A stretch of 64,000 nt of DNA from Planktomarina sp. (GCA_020630595.1 JAHDBC010000011.1:1-64000), one strand, 5' to 3'. Shown: positions 1-9,348, counted from the stretch's first letter. Translations and numbers: made by a program. Notes: generated by a model not told the origin, from the sequence alone.

Positions 1-363
1 ATGCCGCATGCCTGGGATGGCGAATTCGCCGGTCAGGGAATAGCGGATGCCAGCGGCGTTCAAGCGATCCACGACCGTTTGCAGGTCATCGACGGTGACG
101 GCGAAGTGGCCGCCCAAAGATGGGTTGTGGGTCATTCCGTTCTTCGTCGCGAAGTCCGGGTCAGGGGCGATCAGGTGCAGGCCTGAGTGGGAGTCTCGCC
201 CATCCGCCAACAGCGCGAGCTTATCGTCGCCGCCGGGCAAGTAGCCGCGGGATGCGGGGAAGATCCACGGTTTGCGGTCCGTGCCCAGCAGCATTTCATA
301 GAACTTTGCCGTCCCGGCCACATCGCGGGCCTGCAGGTTCACGTGGTGGATGGTCCATGTCAT
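1..363 (-). CDS. VOC (glyoxalase-fold) family protein, C-terminus cut by window edge
   Basis: The minus strand reads open for 121 codons from an ATG at 361-363 to the left edge without a stop. The protein begins MTWTIHHVNLQARDVAGTAK and continues with a beta-alpha-beta-beta-beta pattern typical of vicinal-oxygen-chelate proteins: His near residue 7 as the first metal ligand position, and a second half with GGHFAVTVDDLQ, where a further His falls. The family includes glyoxalase I, extradiol dioxygenases and resistance proteins, so substrate and reaction cannot be told. It is divergent from the DUF6455 gene across about 155 bp that must hold both promoters. The C-terminal metal ligand lies outside the window. 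Confidence 0.8.
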   Translation of the reverse strand, partial: MTWTIHHVNLQARDVAGTAKFYEMLLGTDRKPWIFPASRGYLPGGDDKLALLADGRDSHSGLHLIAPDPDFATKNGMTHNPSLGGHFAVTVDDLQTVVDRLNAAGIRYSLTGEFAIPGMRH

Positions 364-519
364 GGCCCGCTCCTTCTTTCCAGTTGGGGTGTGATTATGG
401 GACAGCATGCCCTGACCGGCGGGCTTTTGAAAACTGTCAGATTTTTTGTGATCCAAACTGTCATCCAAAGCGTACAGAAAATCGGTACACAATAATATAC
501 CGAGGGGAGGAATGGTGAG

Positions 520-786
520 ATGGCATCAAGATTATCACACCTGTTGACCAAATTTGACCAACGCATGAAATTGCGCCGCCGGATGATGGAACGGTTGGGC
601 GTTCAACCCAGTGCCGAACAGGCGCCGCAGGTTCACGCCGAATTGAAAGCGTCGCTTTTGGCCTGTGGCAGTTGCCAGAATACGGATGTGTGTGAAGCGT
701 GGTTGGACGACCACGATACTGCGGAACCCTTGTTCTGCGCGGCGCGCCCGGCGTTGCAGACCATGGCGGTCAAGCTTCAGGCGTAA
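520..786 (+). CDS. DUF6455 family protein
   Basis: An 88-residue soluble protein starting MASRLSHLLTKF. It shows the DUF6455 pattern: MMERLGV near residues 22-28, then a cysteine array (CGSCQNTDVCEAWL at about 50-63 and FCAARP at about 74-79) that could bind metal or form disulfides. DUF6455 proteins are small, abundant in Rhodobacterales and of unknown function. A purine-rich stretch (gaggggagg) precedes the ATG at good spacing. The 3' end overlaps the convergent hemolysin III-like gene by 10 bp. Upstream, AAACTGTCA occurs twice (about 430-438 and 453-461), which might be an operator, but nothing more supports this. Confidence 0.85.
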   Translation: MASRLSHLLTKFDQRMKLRRRMMERLGVQPSAEQAPQVHAELKASLLACGSCQNTDVCEAWLDDHDTAEPLFCAARPALQTMAVKLQA

Positions 787-1352
787 CCCACCACGCAGGC
801 CAGCCCGGCGATCACGCACATATGCCACAGGGCCATGTGGCAGGGCACACGGGATTGGTTGAACAGCACCAGCCCCGTGCAAAACCACGCAGCGCCCCAC
901 AACACCGGTGCGGCGGGGGCATGAATGGCGATTGTAGCGGCCGCCCATCCCCCCAGCGCCACATAACACATCTGGCTGATCCAGCCGGGCCAATGGCCGA
1001 CGGTCAGTTTGAACCATGCCCCCGTCAGGCACAGCCCCCACAGGCCCAACATCACGGCCGGGTTCTGCGTGACAAAGGGCGTGGTGACCGCCGCAATCGT
1101 CAGAAAGATCAGGCCATGGTCGGCCCGGCGCAGGTATTCGCGCAGGGCTTCGATGGGGGTCAAATGGTATGCGGCTGAAACGGAAAACAGCGCCACAAGA
1201 ATTGCAGCGCACAGAACCTGAGACGGGGAGGACGCAAGGCTTGCCTGCCAGATCCCCCACCCAGCACCAGTCCCATGCACCAGGCCATCGACCCAGTTTT
1301 CAAGCCGGGTGCGCGTGGGATAGGTGTATCTGTACGCAAGTGCCATGTGCAT
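777..1352 (-). CDS. Hemolysin III family (PAQR/TrhA-like) membrane protein
   Basis: A 191-residue integral membrane protein with about seven hydrophobic segments. Family marks are YHLT (about 62-65), RRADHGLIFL (about 75-84) and a C-terminal ALWHM segment (about 173-177), matching the conserved Asp/His positions of hemolysin III/PAQR proteins, which are thought to coordinate a metal. The N-terminal region carries ENWVDGLVHG, equivalent to the usual SDGxxH signature. Bacterial members are linked to membrane homeostasis; the hemolysin label is historical. It lies upstream-to-downstream with a second hemolysin III protein on the same strand, about 100 bp away. A start at 1346 (MALAYRY) is nearly as likely; no clear ribosome site separates them. 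Confidence 0.8.
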   Translation of the reverse strand: MHMALAYRYTYPTRTRLENWVDGLVHGTGAGWGIWQASLASSPSQVLCAAILVALFSVSAAYHLTPIEALREYLRRADHGLIFLTIAAVTTPFVTQNPAVMLGLWGLCLTGAWFKLTVGHWPGWISQMCYVALGGWAAATIAIHAPAAPVLWGAAWFCTGLVLFNQSRVPCHMALWHMCVIAGLACVVGYA

Positions 1353-1450
1353 AGGCTAGTGCACAAATGTAACGATCTGATTGCGAAGTTCGTTCGCTTT
1401 GTTTCGAATTTGTTTAGGGATTTGTGACAGGTGCCTTGTGGCCGGGCCGA

Positions 1451-2077
1451 TCAGACGGACAGGGCGATCGCGCCGAAAAAGCAGGCTGATGCGGCCAGAA
1501 CGAACCCGTGCCAGATCGCGGTTTGATAGCGCAGTTTTTCCCACACATAAAAGATCGTGCCCAATGAATACAGCGCGCCGCCAAGGGCGATCAGGATCAC
1601 TGCCGCGGTGTCCAACGTGCGCACCATGGGCACGATCAGGATCAGCGCCGCCCACCCCAGCAAAAGATATGTGGCCAGTGAAAGTTTCTTTGGCCAGTGG
1701 GCGAATATCAGTTTTGATGCGGCGGCAGTCAGGGCGATGGCCCAGATGATCCCCAAGGTGATATAGCCGAACATGGAACCGATCACGACCACAAGGGGGG
1801 TATAAGTGCCTGCGATTTTTAGGAAAATCGCCGCATGATCGACCCGGCGCAGTGTTTCACGCATCCGCCGCCAGGGCCAAAGGTTGTAAACGCCCGATAC
1901 AATGAAAGAAAAGACGATGGCCGCCCCATAAAGGCTGGTGGCCGCGATTGTCAGGCCAGACTGCATCTGGGCCACATGCAGGATCAAAAGAACCGTCGCA
2001 AAAACAGACAGGACAATGCCAGTCAGGTGCACCGCACCATCAGCAACGGTTTCAGCGATATCTGGATGTTGGGTCAT
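1451..2077 (-). CDS. Hemolysin III family (PAQR/TrhA-like) membrane protein, second copy
   Basis: A membrane protein of about 208 residues with seven predicted helices. Visible family motifs are ADGAVHLTG near the N-terminus, SGVYNLWPW, RRVDHAAIFLKIAGTYTP and the terminal AIWHGFVLA. These supply the Asp and His residues conserved in TrhA/PAQR proteins. I chose the ATG at 2077 because the product then begins MTQHPDIAETVADGAVH, close to the usual family N-terminus; in-frame ATG at 2095 and GTG at 2116 would add 6 or 13 residues. It shares architecture but only limited identity with the neighbouring 777-1352 protein, so the pair looks like an old duplication or co-inheritance rather than a recent copy. 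Confidence 0.85.
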   Translation of the reverse strand: MTQHPDIAETVADGAVHLTGIVLSVFATVLLILHVAQMQSGLTIAATSLYGAAIVFSFIVSGVYNLWPWRRMRETLRRVDHAAIFLKIAGTYTPLVVVIGSMFGYITLGIIWAIALTAAASKLIFAHWPKKLSLATYLLLGWAALILIVPMVRTLDTAAVILIALGGALYSLGTIFYVWEKLRYQTAIWHGFVLAASACFFGAIALSV

Positions 2078-2168
2078 AACCAAAAGGTGGCCCATCGGAC
2101 GATGGTTTTCCAGCACAGCGTAGGGTCAACCATATGCATCTTTGCGTGATGGGCCGTGATTTCGGGGG

Positions 2169-2378
2169 TCAGGCGTCAGCAGACAATTCGTCTGCCATCG
2201 TACGACCATCGCGTCCTTCGATCACTTCGAACGAGACTTTCTGATCTTCGGTCAGCCCCTTCATCCCTGCGCGTTCAACTGCAGAGATATGGACAAAAAT
2301 GTCTTTGCCGCCGTCTTCGGGTTCAATAAATCCGTAGCCTTTGGTCTGGTTGAACCATTTGACTGTTCCACGTGCCAT
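2169..2378 (-). CDS. cspA: Cold shock protein (CspA family)
   Basis: A 69-residue single cold-shock domain beginning [21 protein letters not shown]-1 (KGYGFI, residues 13-18) and RNP-2 (DIFVHIS, 26-32) are intact, with the aromatic residues that stack on single-stranded RNA and DNA. Such proteins act as RNA chaperones, melting secondary structure during cold shock or growth transitions. The length is normal for a one-domain alphaproteobacterial Csp. It is monocistronic, divergent from the ArsC-like gene; the roughly 110 bp between them would have to hold its promoter and 5' leader. Confidence 0.95.
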   Translation of the reverse strand: MARGTVKWFNQTKGYGFIEPEDGGKDIFVHISAVERAGMKGLTEDQKVSFEVIEGRDGRTMADELSADA

Positions 2379-2490
2379 GCGCCAACTCCTTCACACGTTT
2401 TGGGGCGACAGGCTGGCTTGCGCATGACGCAAACGCATGTCACCTGTCGGAAAGATAGCGCAGTCCGCGCAAAAACAAGGGGGCAAGGGT

Positions 2491-2817
2491 GTGAAGGTAT
2501 ATGGGCTGAAAACCTGCGATAGCTGCAGAAAAGCGGTGAAGGCACTGACAGATGCGGGCGTGGATCACGACTATGTCGATGTTCGCGGCGCGGGCGTTCC
2601 AGCAGATGTGATGGCAACCGCCTATGAAACTTTTGGCGCGGCGCTGGTGAACAAATCGTCGGCAACCTGGCGTGGGTTTTCGGATGCGGAAAAGGCATCA
2701 GACCCTTTGGCGTTGTTGCAGGCCAATCCAACACTGATGAAGCGGCCTTTGATTGTTCGGGGCGGTGACATGACATTGGGTTGGAAAGCCGACGCGCAGG
2801 CGGCTTGGTTGGGATAG
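2491..2817 (+). CDS. ArsC/Spx-like thioredoxin-fold protein
   Basis: A 108-residue protein beginning MKVYGLKTCDSCRKAVKAL, with a CxxC at residues 9-12 on the first strand-helix turn. It follows the ArsC/Spx/YffB pattern: NKSSATWRG in the middle and a late MKRPLIV stretch holding the conserved Arg and cis-Pro. Family members reduce arsenate, act as thiol-disulfide enzymes, or bind RNA polymerase (Spx); which applies is unclear. I place the start at the GTG at 2491 because it begins exactly at the beta-strand and is preceded by aaggggg at suitable spacing. The in-frame ATG at 2437 adds 18 residues with no family counterpart. Confidence 0.85.
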   Translation: MKVYGLKTCDSCRKAVKALTDAGVDHDYVDVRGAGVPADVMATAYETFGAALVNKSSATWRGFSDAEKASDPLALLQANPTLMKRPLIVRGGDMTLGWKADAQAAWLG

Positions 2818-2886
2818 CGGTGCGGGCATGCGCCCGCCCATGATGCTTGCAGGCCCCATCCGGGACCTGCGGTTGATGCCGCCGGC

Positions 2887-2910
2887 GGGAGTGTTTTGGG
2901 CAAACTGAAG
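2887..2910 (+). repeat. Rhodobacterales-type intergenic motif, copy 1
   Basis: A 24-nt sequence (gggagtgttttgggcaaact plus gaag) shares 17 of 24 positions with 9427-9450. As at the second site, it follows GC-rich hairpins (gcgggc/gcccgc at about 2822-2837 and gcagg/cctgc at about 2850-2871). It sits between the convergent ArsC-like gene and thrS. From memory, similar 'GAGTATTT..GGCAAAATGAAG' strings recur between Rhodobacterales genes; their role is not settled. Confidence 0.55.
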
Positions 2911-2934
2911 GGGCGGTCCGGTCAAGGGCCGCCC
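2911..2934. terminator. Possible hairpin terminator between convergent genes
   Basis: gggcggtc (2911-2918) pairs with ggccgccc (2927-2934), 8 bp with one G-U, loop of 8. It lies between the stop codons of the ArsC-like gene and thrS. No strong T-run follows on either strand, so intrinsic termination is uncertain. Confidence 0.35.
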
Positions 2935-2941
2935 GTTCGTG

Positions 2942-4891
2942 TCAGCGTCGCAGATCGGGCGGCGTTGCGTCCTGCGCCAGATCTTGAACCACCTGCGTCA
3001 TGTCGAGAACCTGACTTTGCTTTTCGCCCAGTCGCCGCATGGACACAGTGCGGTTTTCAACTTCTTTCATACCGACAGCGAGGATTACGGGCACCTTGCC
3101 CACCGAATGTTCGCGGACTTTGTAGTTGATTTTTTCGTTGCGCACGTCGGCTTCGGCACGCACGCCCGCAGACCTGAGCGCGGCCACGGTTTCCAGCACG
3201 AAATCATCGGCGTCTGACACGATGGAGGCCACCACGACCTGACGCGGGGCCAGCCAGAACGGAAGTTTGCCCGCGTGTTCTTCGATCAGGATGCCGATGA
3301 AGCGTTCGAAGGATCCAAGGCAGGCCCGGTGCAGCATGACAGGGCGGTGTTTGTTGCCATCTTCGCCAATATAGGTCGCGTCCAATCGTTCGGGCAGGAC
3401 GAAATCCACCTGATGGGTGCCGCATTGCCAATCCCGACCGATGGCATCGGTCAGCACGAATTCCAGTTTCGGCCCATAAAACGCACCTTCGCCGGGGTTC
3501 ATTTCGGGTTCGATGCCTGCCGCGCGTGTGGCCGATAAAAGTGCGGCTTCGGCGCGATCCCACACATCGTCGGACCCGGATCGTTTTTCGGGGCGGTCGC
3601 TGAATTTGACGCGGAATTGATCAAACCCAAGGTCTTTGTAAACAGAGGTCAGATAGTCGATGTAGGTTTTGGTTTCTTCTTCGATCTGGGATTCCATGCA
3701 GAAGATGTGGCCATCGTCTTGCGTAAAGCCACGCACCCGCATGATGCCATGCAGCGCGCCCGAGGGTTCATAGCGCGCGCATGATCCGAATTCAGCCATG
3801 CGCAGCGGCAGGTCGCGATAAGACTTCAAACCCTGATTGTAGACCTGCACGTGGCAGGGGCAGTTCATGGGTTTCAGCGCATTCACGGCCTTTTCACGGG
3901 CGTGGTCTTCATCGACTTCGACGATGAACATGTTTTCTTGGTATTTGTCCCAGTGGCCGGAGTCTTCCCACAAGCGGCGGTTCACCAGTTGCGGGGTGTT
4001 GACTTCGACATAGCCACCCGCGCGTTGCTTGCGGCGCATGTAATCTTGCAATTCGGTATAGATGGTCCAGCCGTTTGGGTGCCAGAAGACTTGGCCCGGT
4101 GCCTCTTCCTGCATGTGGTACAGATCCATCGCGCGGCCCAGTTTGCGGTGGTCGCGTTTTTCCGCCTCTTCCAGGAAGGTTAGATGGGCTTTCAGCTTTT
4201 CCTTGCCGGTGAAAGCGACGCCATAGATGCGTTGCAACATCGCCCGGTCTGAATCGCCGCGCCAGTATGCACCTGCAACCGACATCAGCTTGAAGGCGTC
4301 GGCGGGCACTTGGCCTGTGTGCTGCAAATGCGGGCCACGGCACAGGTCCTGCCAATCGCCATGCCAATACATGCGCAGGGGTTCATCGCCCGGGATCGCG
4401 TCGATCAGTTCGACCTTGTAGGGTTCGCCACGGTCTTTGTAATATTGCACCGCCTTTTCGCGCGGCCAGACTTCGGTGGTGACGGTGTCGCGTTTATTGA
4501 TGATCTCTTTCATCTTTTTTTCGATCACGCCCAGATCTTCGGGGGTGAACGGTTCTGCGCGGTCAAAATCGTAGTACCATCCGTTTTCGATCACGGGGCC
4601 AATGGTGACCTGCACATCGGGCCAGATTTCCTGCACCGCACGGGCCATGATGTGCGCCAGATCGTGGCGGATCAGTTCGTTGGCCTGATCTTCGTCTTTC
4701 ATGGTGTGGATTGCGATATCGGCGTCTGCGTCGATCGGCCATGCCAAATCCCAATGCTGGCCGTTCACAGTCGCACTGATGGCTTTCTTTGCGAGCGAGG
4801 TTGAGATGTCAGCGGCGACGGCGGCAGGGGTGATGCCCGCGTCATAGCTGCGCGCATTGCCATCAGGAAGGGTAAGGGAAATCTGGGTCAT
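2942..4891 (-). CDS. thrS: Threonyl-tRNA synthetase
   Basis: A 649-residue class II aminoacyl-tRNA synthetase of the normal full length, charging tRNA-Thr in the cytoplasm. Domain order is TGS (about 1-65), the editing domain with HDLAH (about 74-78) and its later Cys-His partner, the catalytic core, and the C-terminal anticodon-binding domain (about 545-640). In the core, MNCPCH supplies a zinc-binding Cys, [15 protein letters not shown] is motif 2, and [16 protein letters not shown] is motif 3. No T-box or attenuator-like structure is evident in the roughly 250 bp leader. It is a single gene facing away from the small ORF at 5142. Confidence 0.98.
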   Translation of the reverse strand: MTQISLTLPDGNARSYDAGITPAAVAADISTSLAKKAISATVNGQHWDLAWPIDADADIAIHTMKDEDQANELIRHDLAHIMARAVQEIWPDVQVTIGPVIENGWYYDFDRAEPFTPEDLGVIEKKMKEIINKRDTVTTEVWPREKAVQYYKDRGEPYKVELIDAIPGDEPLRMYWHGDWQDLCRGPHLQHTGQVPADAFKLMSVAGAYWRGDSDRAMLQRIYGVAFTGKEKLKAHLTFLEEAEKRDHRKLGRAMDLYHMQEEAPGQVFWHPNGWTIYTELQDYMRRKQRAGGYVEVNTPQLVNRRLWEDSGHWDKYQENMFIVEVDEDHAREKAVNALKPMNCPCHVQVYNQGLKSYRDLPLRMAEFGSCARYEPSGALHGIMRVRGFTQDDGHIFCMESQIEEETKTYIDYLTSVYKDLGFDQFRVKFSDRPEKRSGSDDVWDRAEAALLSATRAAGIEPEMNPGEGAFYGPKLEFVLTDAIGRDWQCGTHQVDFVLPERLDATYIGEDGNKHRPVMLHRACLGSFERFIGILIEEHAGKLPFWLAPRQVVVASIVSDADDFVLETVAALRSAGVRAEADVRNEKINYKVREHSVGKVPVILAVGMKEVENRTVSMRRLGEKQSQVLDMTQVVQDLAQDATPPDLRR

Positions 4892-5141
4892 GGCCCGATC
4901 CTCTCGTCAGTTTGGCGCCCACGGAACGCCCGGTTGCAAGGTATGTGGTATCGGTCTTTTGACGCGGCAGGGCAGGCGGGTCAACGGGGCTATGCTGCGT
5001 GTGCACAATCGTACACTTAAAATTCAATTCAACGCATTGTTTTTATGAATTTTCTTTATGTGGACATCCCGGGGAAAGTTCCTATATTTAACAGTGTTCA
5101 CTATCGGAAACGTCGCAAAAGACTTTGAAAGGATCGTTTTT

Positions 5142-5345
5142 ATGCCGCAACCGAACACCCAGTTTGAATTGTCTGTCAATGATCTTGACCTGATCGAAGC
5201 CGCCCTGCGTGAAAAAAAGGCTGGCGTTTCAATGGCAAGCGGTGGTGAGTGCGAACAGACCCGCAGCCTGCATGATCTGTTGGGGCGTTTGCACAATCAG
5301 AAAGAATTCTTTCGGCCCAAGACGGGCGTCTTTGTTGGCGGCTGA
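5142..5345 (+). CDS. Small conserved-looking hypothetical protein (67 aa)
   Basis: A 67-residue acidic-basic helical protein starting MPQPNTQFELSVNDLDLIEA and ending RPKTGVFVGG. I do not recognise a named family. ELSVNDLDLIEAALR and the later RSLHDLLGRLHNQKEF look like two helices, resembling small Rhodobacterales proteins of unknown function. The ATG at 5142 is chosen over an in-frame ATG at 5058 because gaaagga sits 8 nt upstream and the upstream extension is in T-rich leader sequence. The gene is followed by a convincing terminator at 5371, so it is probably its own transcript. Confidence 0.7.
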   Translation: MPQPNTQFELSVNDLDLIEAALREKKAGVSMASGGECEQTRSLHDLLGRLHNQKEFFRPKTGVFVGG

Positions 5346-5370
5346 TCCCCCGAATTTCGGTTTATTTGAA

Positions 5371-5399
5371 AGGTCCCGTCATCGGGGCCTTTTCTTTTG
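5371..5399 (+). terminator. Rho-independent terminator
   Basis: aggtccc (5371-5377) pairs with ggggcct (5384-5390), 7 bp with one G-U and a 6-nt loop, followed by tttctttt. It ends the small ORF at 5142-5345. Confidence 0.8.
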
Positions 5400-5448
5400 C
5401 CAGCATTCGTCAATATCCTAACGACAGATACTGAACGGACTTGATTTC

Positions 5449-6192
5449 ATGACCCCCCAATTTTTTGACGCCCCGTCTGGGCGCCGACTTGCGTATCATA
5501 AAACCGACGGCCGTGGGCCGGGCGTTGTGTTTCTGGGTGGTTTCATGTCCGACATGGATGGGACCAAAGCCGTGCATCTGGAAACATGGTGCAAGGATCA
5601 GGGGCGCATGTTTTTGCGGTTTGATTATTCGGGCCATGGCAAATCATCGGGCGCATTCACCGACGGGTGCATTGGCGATTGGGCGGACGATGCGTTTCAA
5701 GCCATTGATGCGCTAACCGATGGGCCGCAGGTTCTGGTTGGATCGTCCATGGGCGGGTGGATTTCGCTGCTGTTGGCCAAACGCATGCCAGACCGGATTG
5801 CCGGGCTTGTGACCATCGCGGCGGCCCCGGATTTCACCGAAGATGGATTTTGGGCAGGGTTCAACGAAGGCACGCGCCGCCATCTGGCGAAAGAAGGGGT
5901 GGTGAACATCCCGTCAGATTATGGGGACCCTTATCCCATCACCAAACGCCTGATCGAAGATGGGCGCGACCAGCTGGTGTTGCGGTCCCCGCTGGTGTTG
6001 CCGTTTCCGACGCGGTTCCTGCAAGGGGAAGCGGACGCGGATGTATCCGTTGCGACCGCGAACAAGCTGTTTGCCCACGCCAAAGGCGACGACATTCGTT
6101 TGCTGATCGTGAAAGGCGCGGATCACAGATTTTCGGAACCCCGTGATCTGGCCACGATCGAAGCGGCGATTTGTGACGTTTCGCCAGTCTGA
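5449..6192 (+). CDS. Alpha/beta hydrolase
   Basis: A 247-residue cytoplasmic alpha/beta hydrolase. GSSMGG gives the nucleophile Ser100, RFDYSGHGKSSG (about 57-68) is the strand with the oxyanion loop region, QGEADADVS carries the acid residue and KGADHRFS the catalytic His. The overall pattern resembles ABHD10-type thioesterases/esterases, though substrate cannot be inferred. It overlaps the DUF1992 gene by one base (TGATG), so the two are translationally coupled. The start ATG at 5449 lies about 50 bp beyond the preceding terminator; no strong ribosome site is visible. Confidence 0.9.
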   Translation: MTPQFFDAPSGRRLAYHKTDGRGPGVVFLGGFMSDMDGTKAVHLETWCKDQGRMFLRFDYSGHGKSSGAFTDGCIGDWADDAFQAIDALTDGPQVLVGSSMGGWISLLLAKRMPDRIAGLVTIAAAPDFTEDGFWAGFNEGTRRHLAKEGVVNIPSDYGDPYPITKRLIEDGRDQLVLRSPLVLPFPTRFLQGEADADVSVATANKLFAHAKGDDIRLLIVKGADHRFSEPRDLATIEAAICDVSPV

Positions 6193-6506
6193 TGGACCAT
6201 CCGCTGCATGATCTGATCGAAGCGCAACTGGCAAAGGCCCGAAAGGAAGGCGCATTCGATGATTTGCCGGGACACGGCAAGCCGCTGACCCATCTGGGGT
6301 CGCGCCACGATGCAATGAACATCAAGCTAAAGTCAGCGGCCGAAGTGGCATCGCCGTTGACTGTTCTGCGCCAGGACATTGCCGCGCAACAGGCCAAATT
6401 GGCGCAAATCACCGACCCTGATGCCCGCAAGGCGCAGATGAAGATCATCGCTGATCTGAAAACCAGACTTGCCATCGAAATCGAAACCGTCCGCCGTCAG
6501 GGGTGA
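6192..6506 (+). CDS. DUF1992 (DnaJ-C28-like domain) protein
   Basis: A 104-residue protein starting MDHPLHDLIEAQLAKARKEG. It matches the DUF1992 pattern: IEAQLAKARKEGAFDDLPGHGKPL, split here as a helix (about 8-20) and the FDDLPGHGKPL turn (about 22-32). The rest is a helical hairpin rich in Ala, Lys and Gln. The domain occurs alone in bacteria and next to J-domains in eukaryotic DNAJC28; its function is unknown. The start overlaps the stop of the upstream hydrolase (TGATG), indicating a two-gene operon. Confidence 0.85.
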   Translation: MDHPLHDLIEAQLAKARKEGAFDDLPGHGKPLTHLGSRHDAMNIKLKSAAEVASPLTVLRQDIAAQQAKLAQITDPDARKAQMKIIADLKTRLAIEIETVRRQG

Positions 6507-6582
6507 ACTGACGTACGGAAGTGCTTTGTGAAAGTCCCGATCTCTTTTAAGCCTTGGCAAAACAAGAAGGGGAGGGGACCAC

Positions 6583-7926
6583 ATGGCACTGTCTATGGGT
6601 CAAAAGGCGGGCTGGGGCCTGGCCGATATGGGGATCGTGGTGTTTGTTGTGGTCAAACAGCTGCTGATCTTTGCGTTTTTGACAAATTATCTGGGCGTTC
6701 CGGTGGGCACAGCCGGATTGGTGACAACGGGCATTCTTGTGTTCGACATCATCACCGACCCGGTGCTGGGCTGGTTGTCTGACCGCACGAATTCCAGGTG
6801 GGGGCGTCGTGCGCCTTGGATGGTGATCGGTGCGCTTGTTCTGGCCGGGGGAACGGTCGGATTGTTTTCCGTTCCAACGGGCATGGATCCATCGGCGGCT
6901 GCGGTTTGGGTGGGTGCGTTTTTCGTTGTTGCGACCATCGGCTTTACCATGGTGGCGATCCCCTATGGCGCAACCGCCGGGGAAATGACGCAAGACCCCA
7001 AAGAACGGTCTGCGATGACCGCGTGGCGGATGGGTTTTGCAAGCCTTGGCATTTTGATCGGTGGGGCTGTGATCCCAGCGTTGGCGGGGGACAGTCGCGA
7101 AGGATACGCCTTTGCCGCGACGGCCGTTGCCCCATTGATCGTGGGTGCAATCTGGCTTTCGGTGTTCATCACGCGCAAAGCGCCCCGCATCGATACGCCC
7201 AGTTCGATTTCGCCGGTGCGTATGCTGTCATTGGTGTTTCAGAACAAGGCCTTTGTCTTTCTGACGATCCTGTACGGGGTGATGACCCTGTCTGTGGCAT
7301 TGATCACGGCGGGTCTTCCGTTTGCGGCGCTTTACCTGATTATGGATGATGGGGCGACGCCGTTGTCGGGAATGGCGTCCGGTTTGGGCGTTTTGTCCAC
7401 GATGTTTGCGATGTTCGTGATTGGATCGATCCTAAGTCAGGCGTTTTGGGTGTTCGCATCGGCGCGCTTGTCCAAGGCGGGTGCGTTGGCCGTGGGGCTG
7501 ACGCTGTATATTGCGCTTTTGATTGGGCTGTATGCCGCGCTTCCATCCACAAATGTCACCACCATCGCCATCCTGTTCATTATCGCCGGCATGACCAACG
7601 GGTCCTATCAACAGATCCCATGGGCCATGTATCCCGACCTGATGGATGTCACGCGCCGTGACACGGGCGAAGCCATCGAAGGGGCGTTTTCCGGATTGTG
7701 GTTGTTTGGTCAAAAAGTCGCCAATGCCTTTGCGCCGCTGTTGTTGGCGGGGATCTTGGGGGCCTATGGCTGGAAAGAAACCACCGAAGGGCGAATCGAT
7801 CAGCTGCCAGAGGCAATCACCGCCCTGCATTATTCCATGACTTTGGTGCCTGCGGCGATCTTTGCGGTCGCGATTGTCGCGCTTTTGGCCGTCTATCGGC
7901 CCATGGCGAAGCGCGCGCTGGGCTGA
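6583..7926 (+). CDS. GPH/MFS-type cation symporter
   Basis: A 447-residue permease with about twelve membrane helices. The loop DPVLGWLSDRTNSRWGRRAPWM (about 51-72, given in part) is the hallmark of the glycoside-pentoside-hexuronide:cation symporter (MelB-like) family, and the repeat-half motif GAIEG/FSGLWLFGQKVA fits as well. These proteins import small polar organic solutes with Na+ or H+. It is followed after 87 bp by the HpsN homologue on the same strand, so a role in bringing in the sulfopropanediol or related substrate is a reasonable inference, not shown. Purine-rich agaaggggaggg before the ATG is a strong ribosome site. Confidence 0.88.
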   Translation: MALSMGQKAGWGLADMGIVVFVVVKQLLIFAFLTNYLGVPVGTAGLVTTGILVFDIITDPVLGWLSDRTNSRWGRRAPWMVIGALVLAGGTVGLFSVPTGMDPSAAAVWVGAFFVVATIGFTMVAIPYGATAGEMTQDPKERSAMTAWRMGFASLGILIGGAVIPALAGDSREGYAFAATAVAPLIVGAIWLSVFITRKAPRIDTPSSISPVRMLSLVFQNKAFVFLTILYGVMTLSVALITAGLPFAALYLIMDDGATPLSGMASGLGVLSTMFAMFVIGSILSQAFWVFASARLSKAGALAVGLTLYIALLIGLYAALPSTNVTTIAILFIIAGMTNGSYQQIPWAMYPDLMDVTRRDTGEAIEGAFSGLWLFGQKVANAFAPLLLAGILGAYGWKETTEGRIDQLPEAITALHYSMTLVPAAIFAVAIVALLAVYRPMAKRALG

Positions 7927-8013
7927 CATTGCACACGTGTGCAAAATTTGCTTGAGGGTTTGGGCCGTGGCGGTATGCTGCGGCCCAAGTTCTATGTGCG
8001 AAAGGCGAAGACG

Positions 8014-9339
8014 ATGGCGGAATATCTGAAACGTGGCAAACCAGCCGCAGAACGGGCCGAAGATGACGCAAAAGTGCGCGGCATCGTCGAAGGCATTCTG
8101 GGTGATATCGAAACGCGTGGCGATGCGGCTGTGCGCGATTTATCGACCAAGTTCGACAATTACACGCCGCAAGCATTTCGCCTGACCGACAGCGAAATCG
8201 AAGCCGCCATGCAGCAGGTCACGACCCGCGAAATGGATGATATTCGTTTTGCCCAAGCGCAAATTCGCACTTTTGCCGAACATCAGCGCGCGTCCATGAC
8301 CGATGTAGAAGTCGAAACCATGCCGGGCGTGATTTTGGGCCACAAGAACATCCCTGTGAATTCTGTGGGCTGTTACGTGCCGGGCGGCAAATTCCCGATG
8401 GTGGCATCGGCGCATATGTCTGTGTTGACGGCCAAGGTGGCCGGCGTGCCGCGCGTGGTTGCCAGCGCACCGCCCGTGAACGGCAAGCCGCACCCAGCGA
8501 TTGTTGCCGCGATGAAAGAAGGCGGCGCAGATGAAATTCTGGTGCTGGGGGGCGTGCAGGCCGTGGGCGCCATGGCCATCGGCACCGAAAGCATCAAACC
8601 GGTTGATATGCTGGTAGGGCCCGGAAACGCCTTTGTGGCGGAAGCCAAGCGGCAGTTGTTTGGTCGCGTTGGCATTGACCTGTTCGCGGGTCCAACGGAA
8701 ACCTGCGTGATTGCGGATGAAACCGTGGACGGCGAAATCTGCGCGACTGATCTGCTGGGGCAGGCGGAACATGGGTATAATTCGCCCGCCGTGCTGATCA
8801 CCAATTCGCGCAAACTGGCCGAAGATACGATGGCCGAAATCGACCGCATTCTGGGCATCCTGCCAACGGCGGAAACCGCCCGCGTGTCTTGGGAAGATTA
8901 CGGCGAAATCATCTTGTGTGACAGCTATGACGAAATGCTGGCCGTTTCCGAAGATATCGCATCAGAACATATTCAGGTCATGACAGACCGTGATGATTGG
9001 TTTTTGGACAACATGACAAACTATGGTGCCTTGTTCCTTGGCCCCCGCACCAACGTGGCCAATGGCGACAAGGTGATCGGCACCAACCACACCCTGCCCA
9101 CCAAGAAAGCAGGGCGGTACACCGGCGGTCTGTGGGTCGGCAAATTCATCAAGACGCACAGCTATCAGAAAGTCGTGACCGACGAAGCGGCGACATTGGT
9201 TGGTGAATACGGATCGCGCCTGTGCATGCTGGAAGGGTTCGTGGGCCACGCAGAACAATGCAACGTCCGGGTGCGCCGCTACGGGGGGCTGAACGTGCCC
9301 TATGGCGAAGGAGCACCCTACCGCGACGCTGCAGAATAG
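8014..9339 (+). CDS. hpsN: Sulfopropanediol 3-dehydrogenase-like (HpsN, histidinol dehydrogenase family)
   Basis: A 441-residue NAD-dependent dehydrogenase of the HisD fold. Expected HisD residues are all present: zinc ligands Gln250 and His253 (GQAEHG), Asp352 (NGDK) and His412 (GHAE), and the catalytic pair Glu318-His319 (SEHI). IDLFAGPTE (221-229) is the family signature. The N-terminus [14 protein letters not shown] and the overall text match the HpsN subgroup, which oxidises (R)-2,3-dihydroxypropane-1-sulfonate to sulfolactate, rather than the histidine-biosynthetic enzyme. The ATG at 8014 is chosen over an ATG at 7939 that adds 25 residues with no counterpart in the family. There are no his genes nearby. 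Substrate assignment is by family resemblance. Confidence 0.82.
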   Translation: MAEYLKRGKPAAERAEDDAKVRGIVEGILGDIETRGDAAVRDLSTKFDNYTPQAFRLTDSEIEAAMQQVTTREMDDIRFAQAQIRTFAEHQRASMTDVEVETMPGVILGHKNIPVNSVGCYVPGGKFPMVASAHMSVLTAKVAGVPRVVASAPPVNGKPHPAIVAAMKEGGADEILVLGGVQAVGAMAIGTESIKPVDMLVGPGNAFVAEAKRQLFGRVGIDLFAGPTETCVIADETVDGEICATDLLGQAEHGYNSPAVLITNSRKLAEDTMAEIDRILGILPTAETARVSWEDYGEIILCDSYDEMLAVSEDIASEHIQVMTDRDDWFLDNMTNYGALFLGPRTNVANGDKVIGTNHTLPTKKAGRYTGGLWVGKFIKTHSYQKVVTDEAATLVGEYGSRLCMLEGFVGHAEQCNVRVRRYGGLNVPYGEGAPYRDAAE

Positions 9340-9348
9340 CGGTTGGTT

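Noticed and set aside
4892-5141. T-box or other riboswitch in the thrS leader
   Set aside because: No T-box sequence or stable antiterminator is visible, and T-boxes are not expected in alphaproteobacteria.
8014-9339. Histidine-biosynthetic histidinol dehydrogenase (HisD)
   Set aside because: The sequence fits the HpsN subgroup and no other his gene is adjacent. The metal and catalytic residues alone do not distinguish them.
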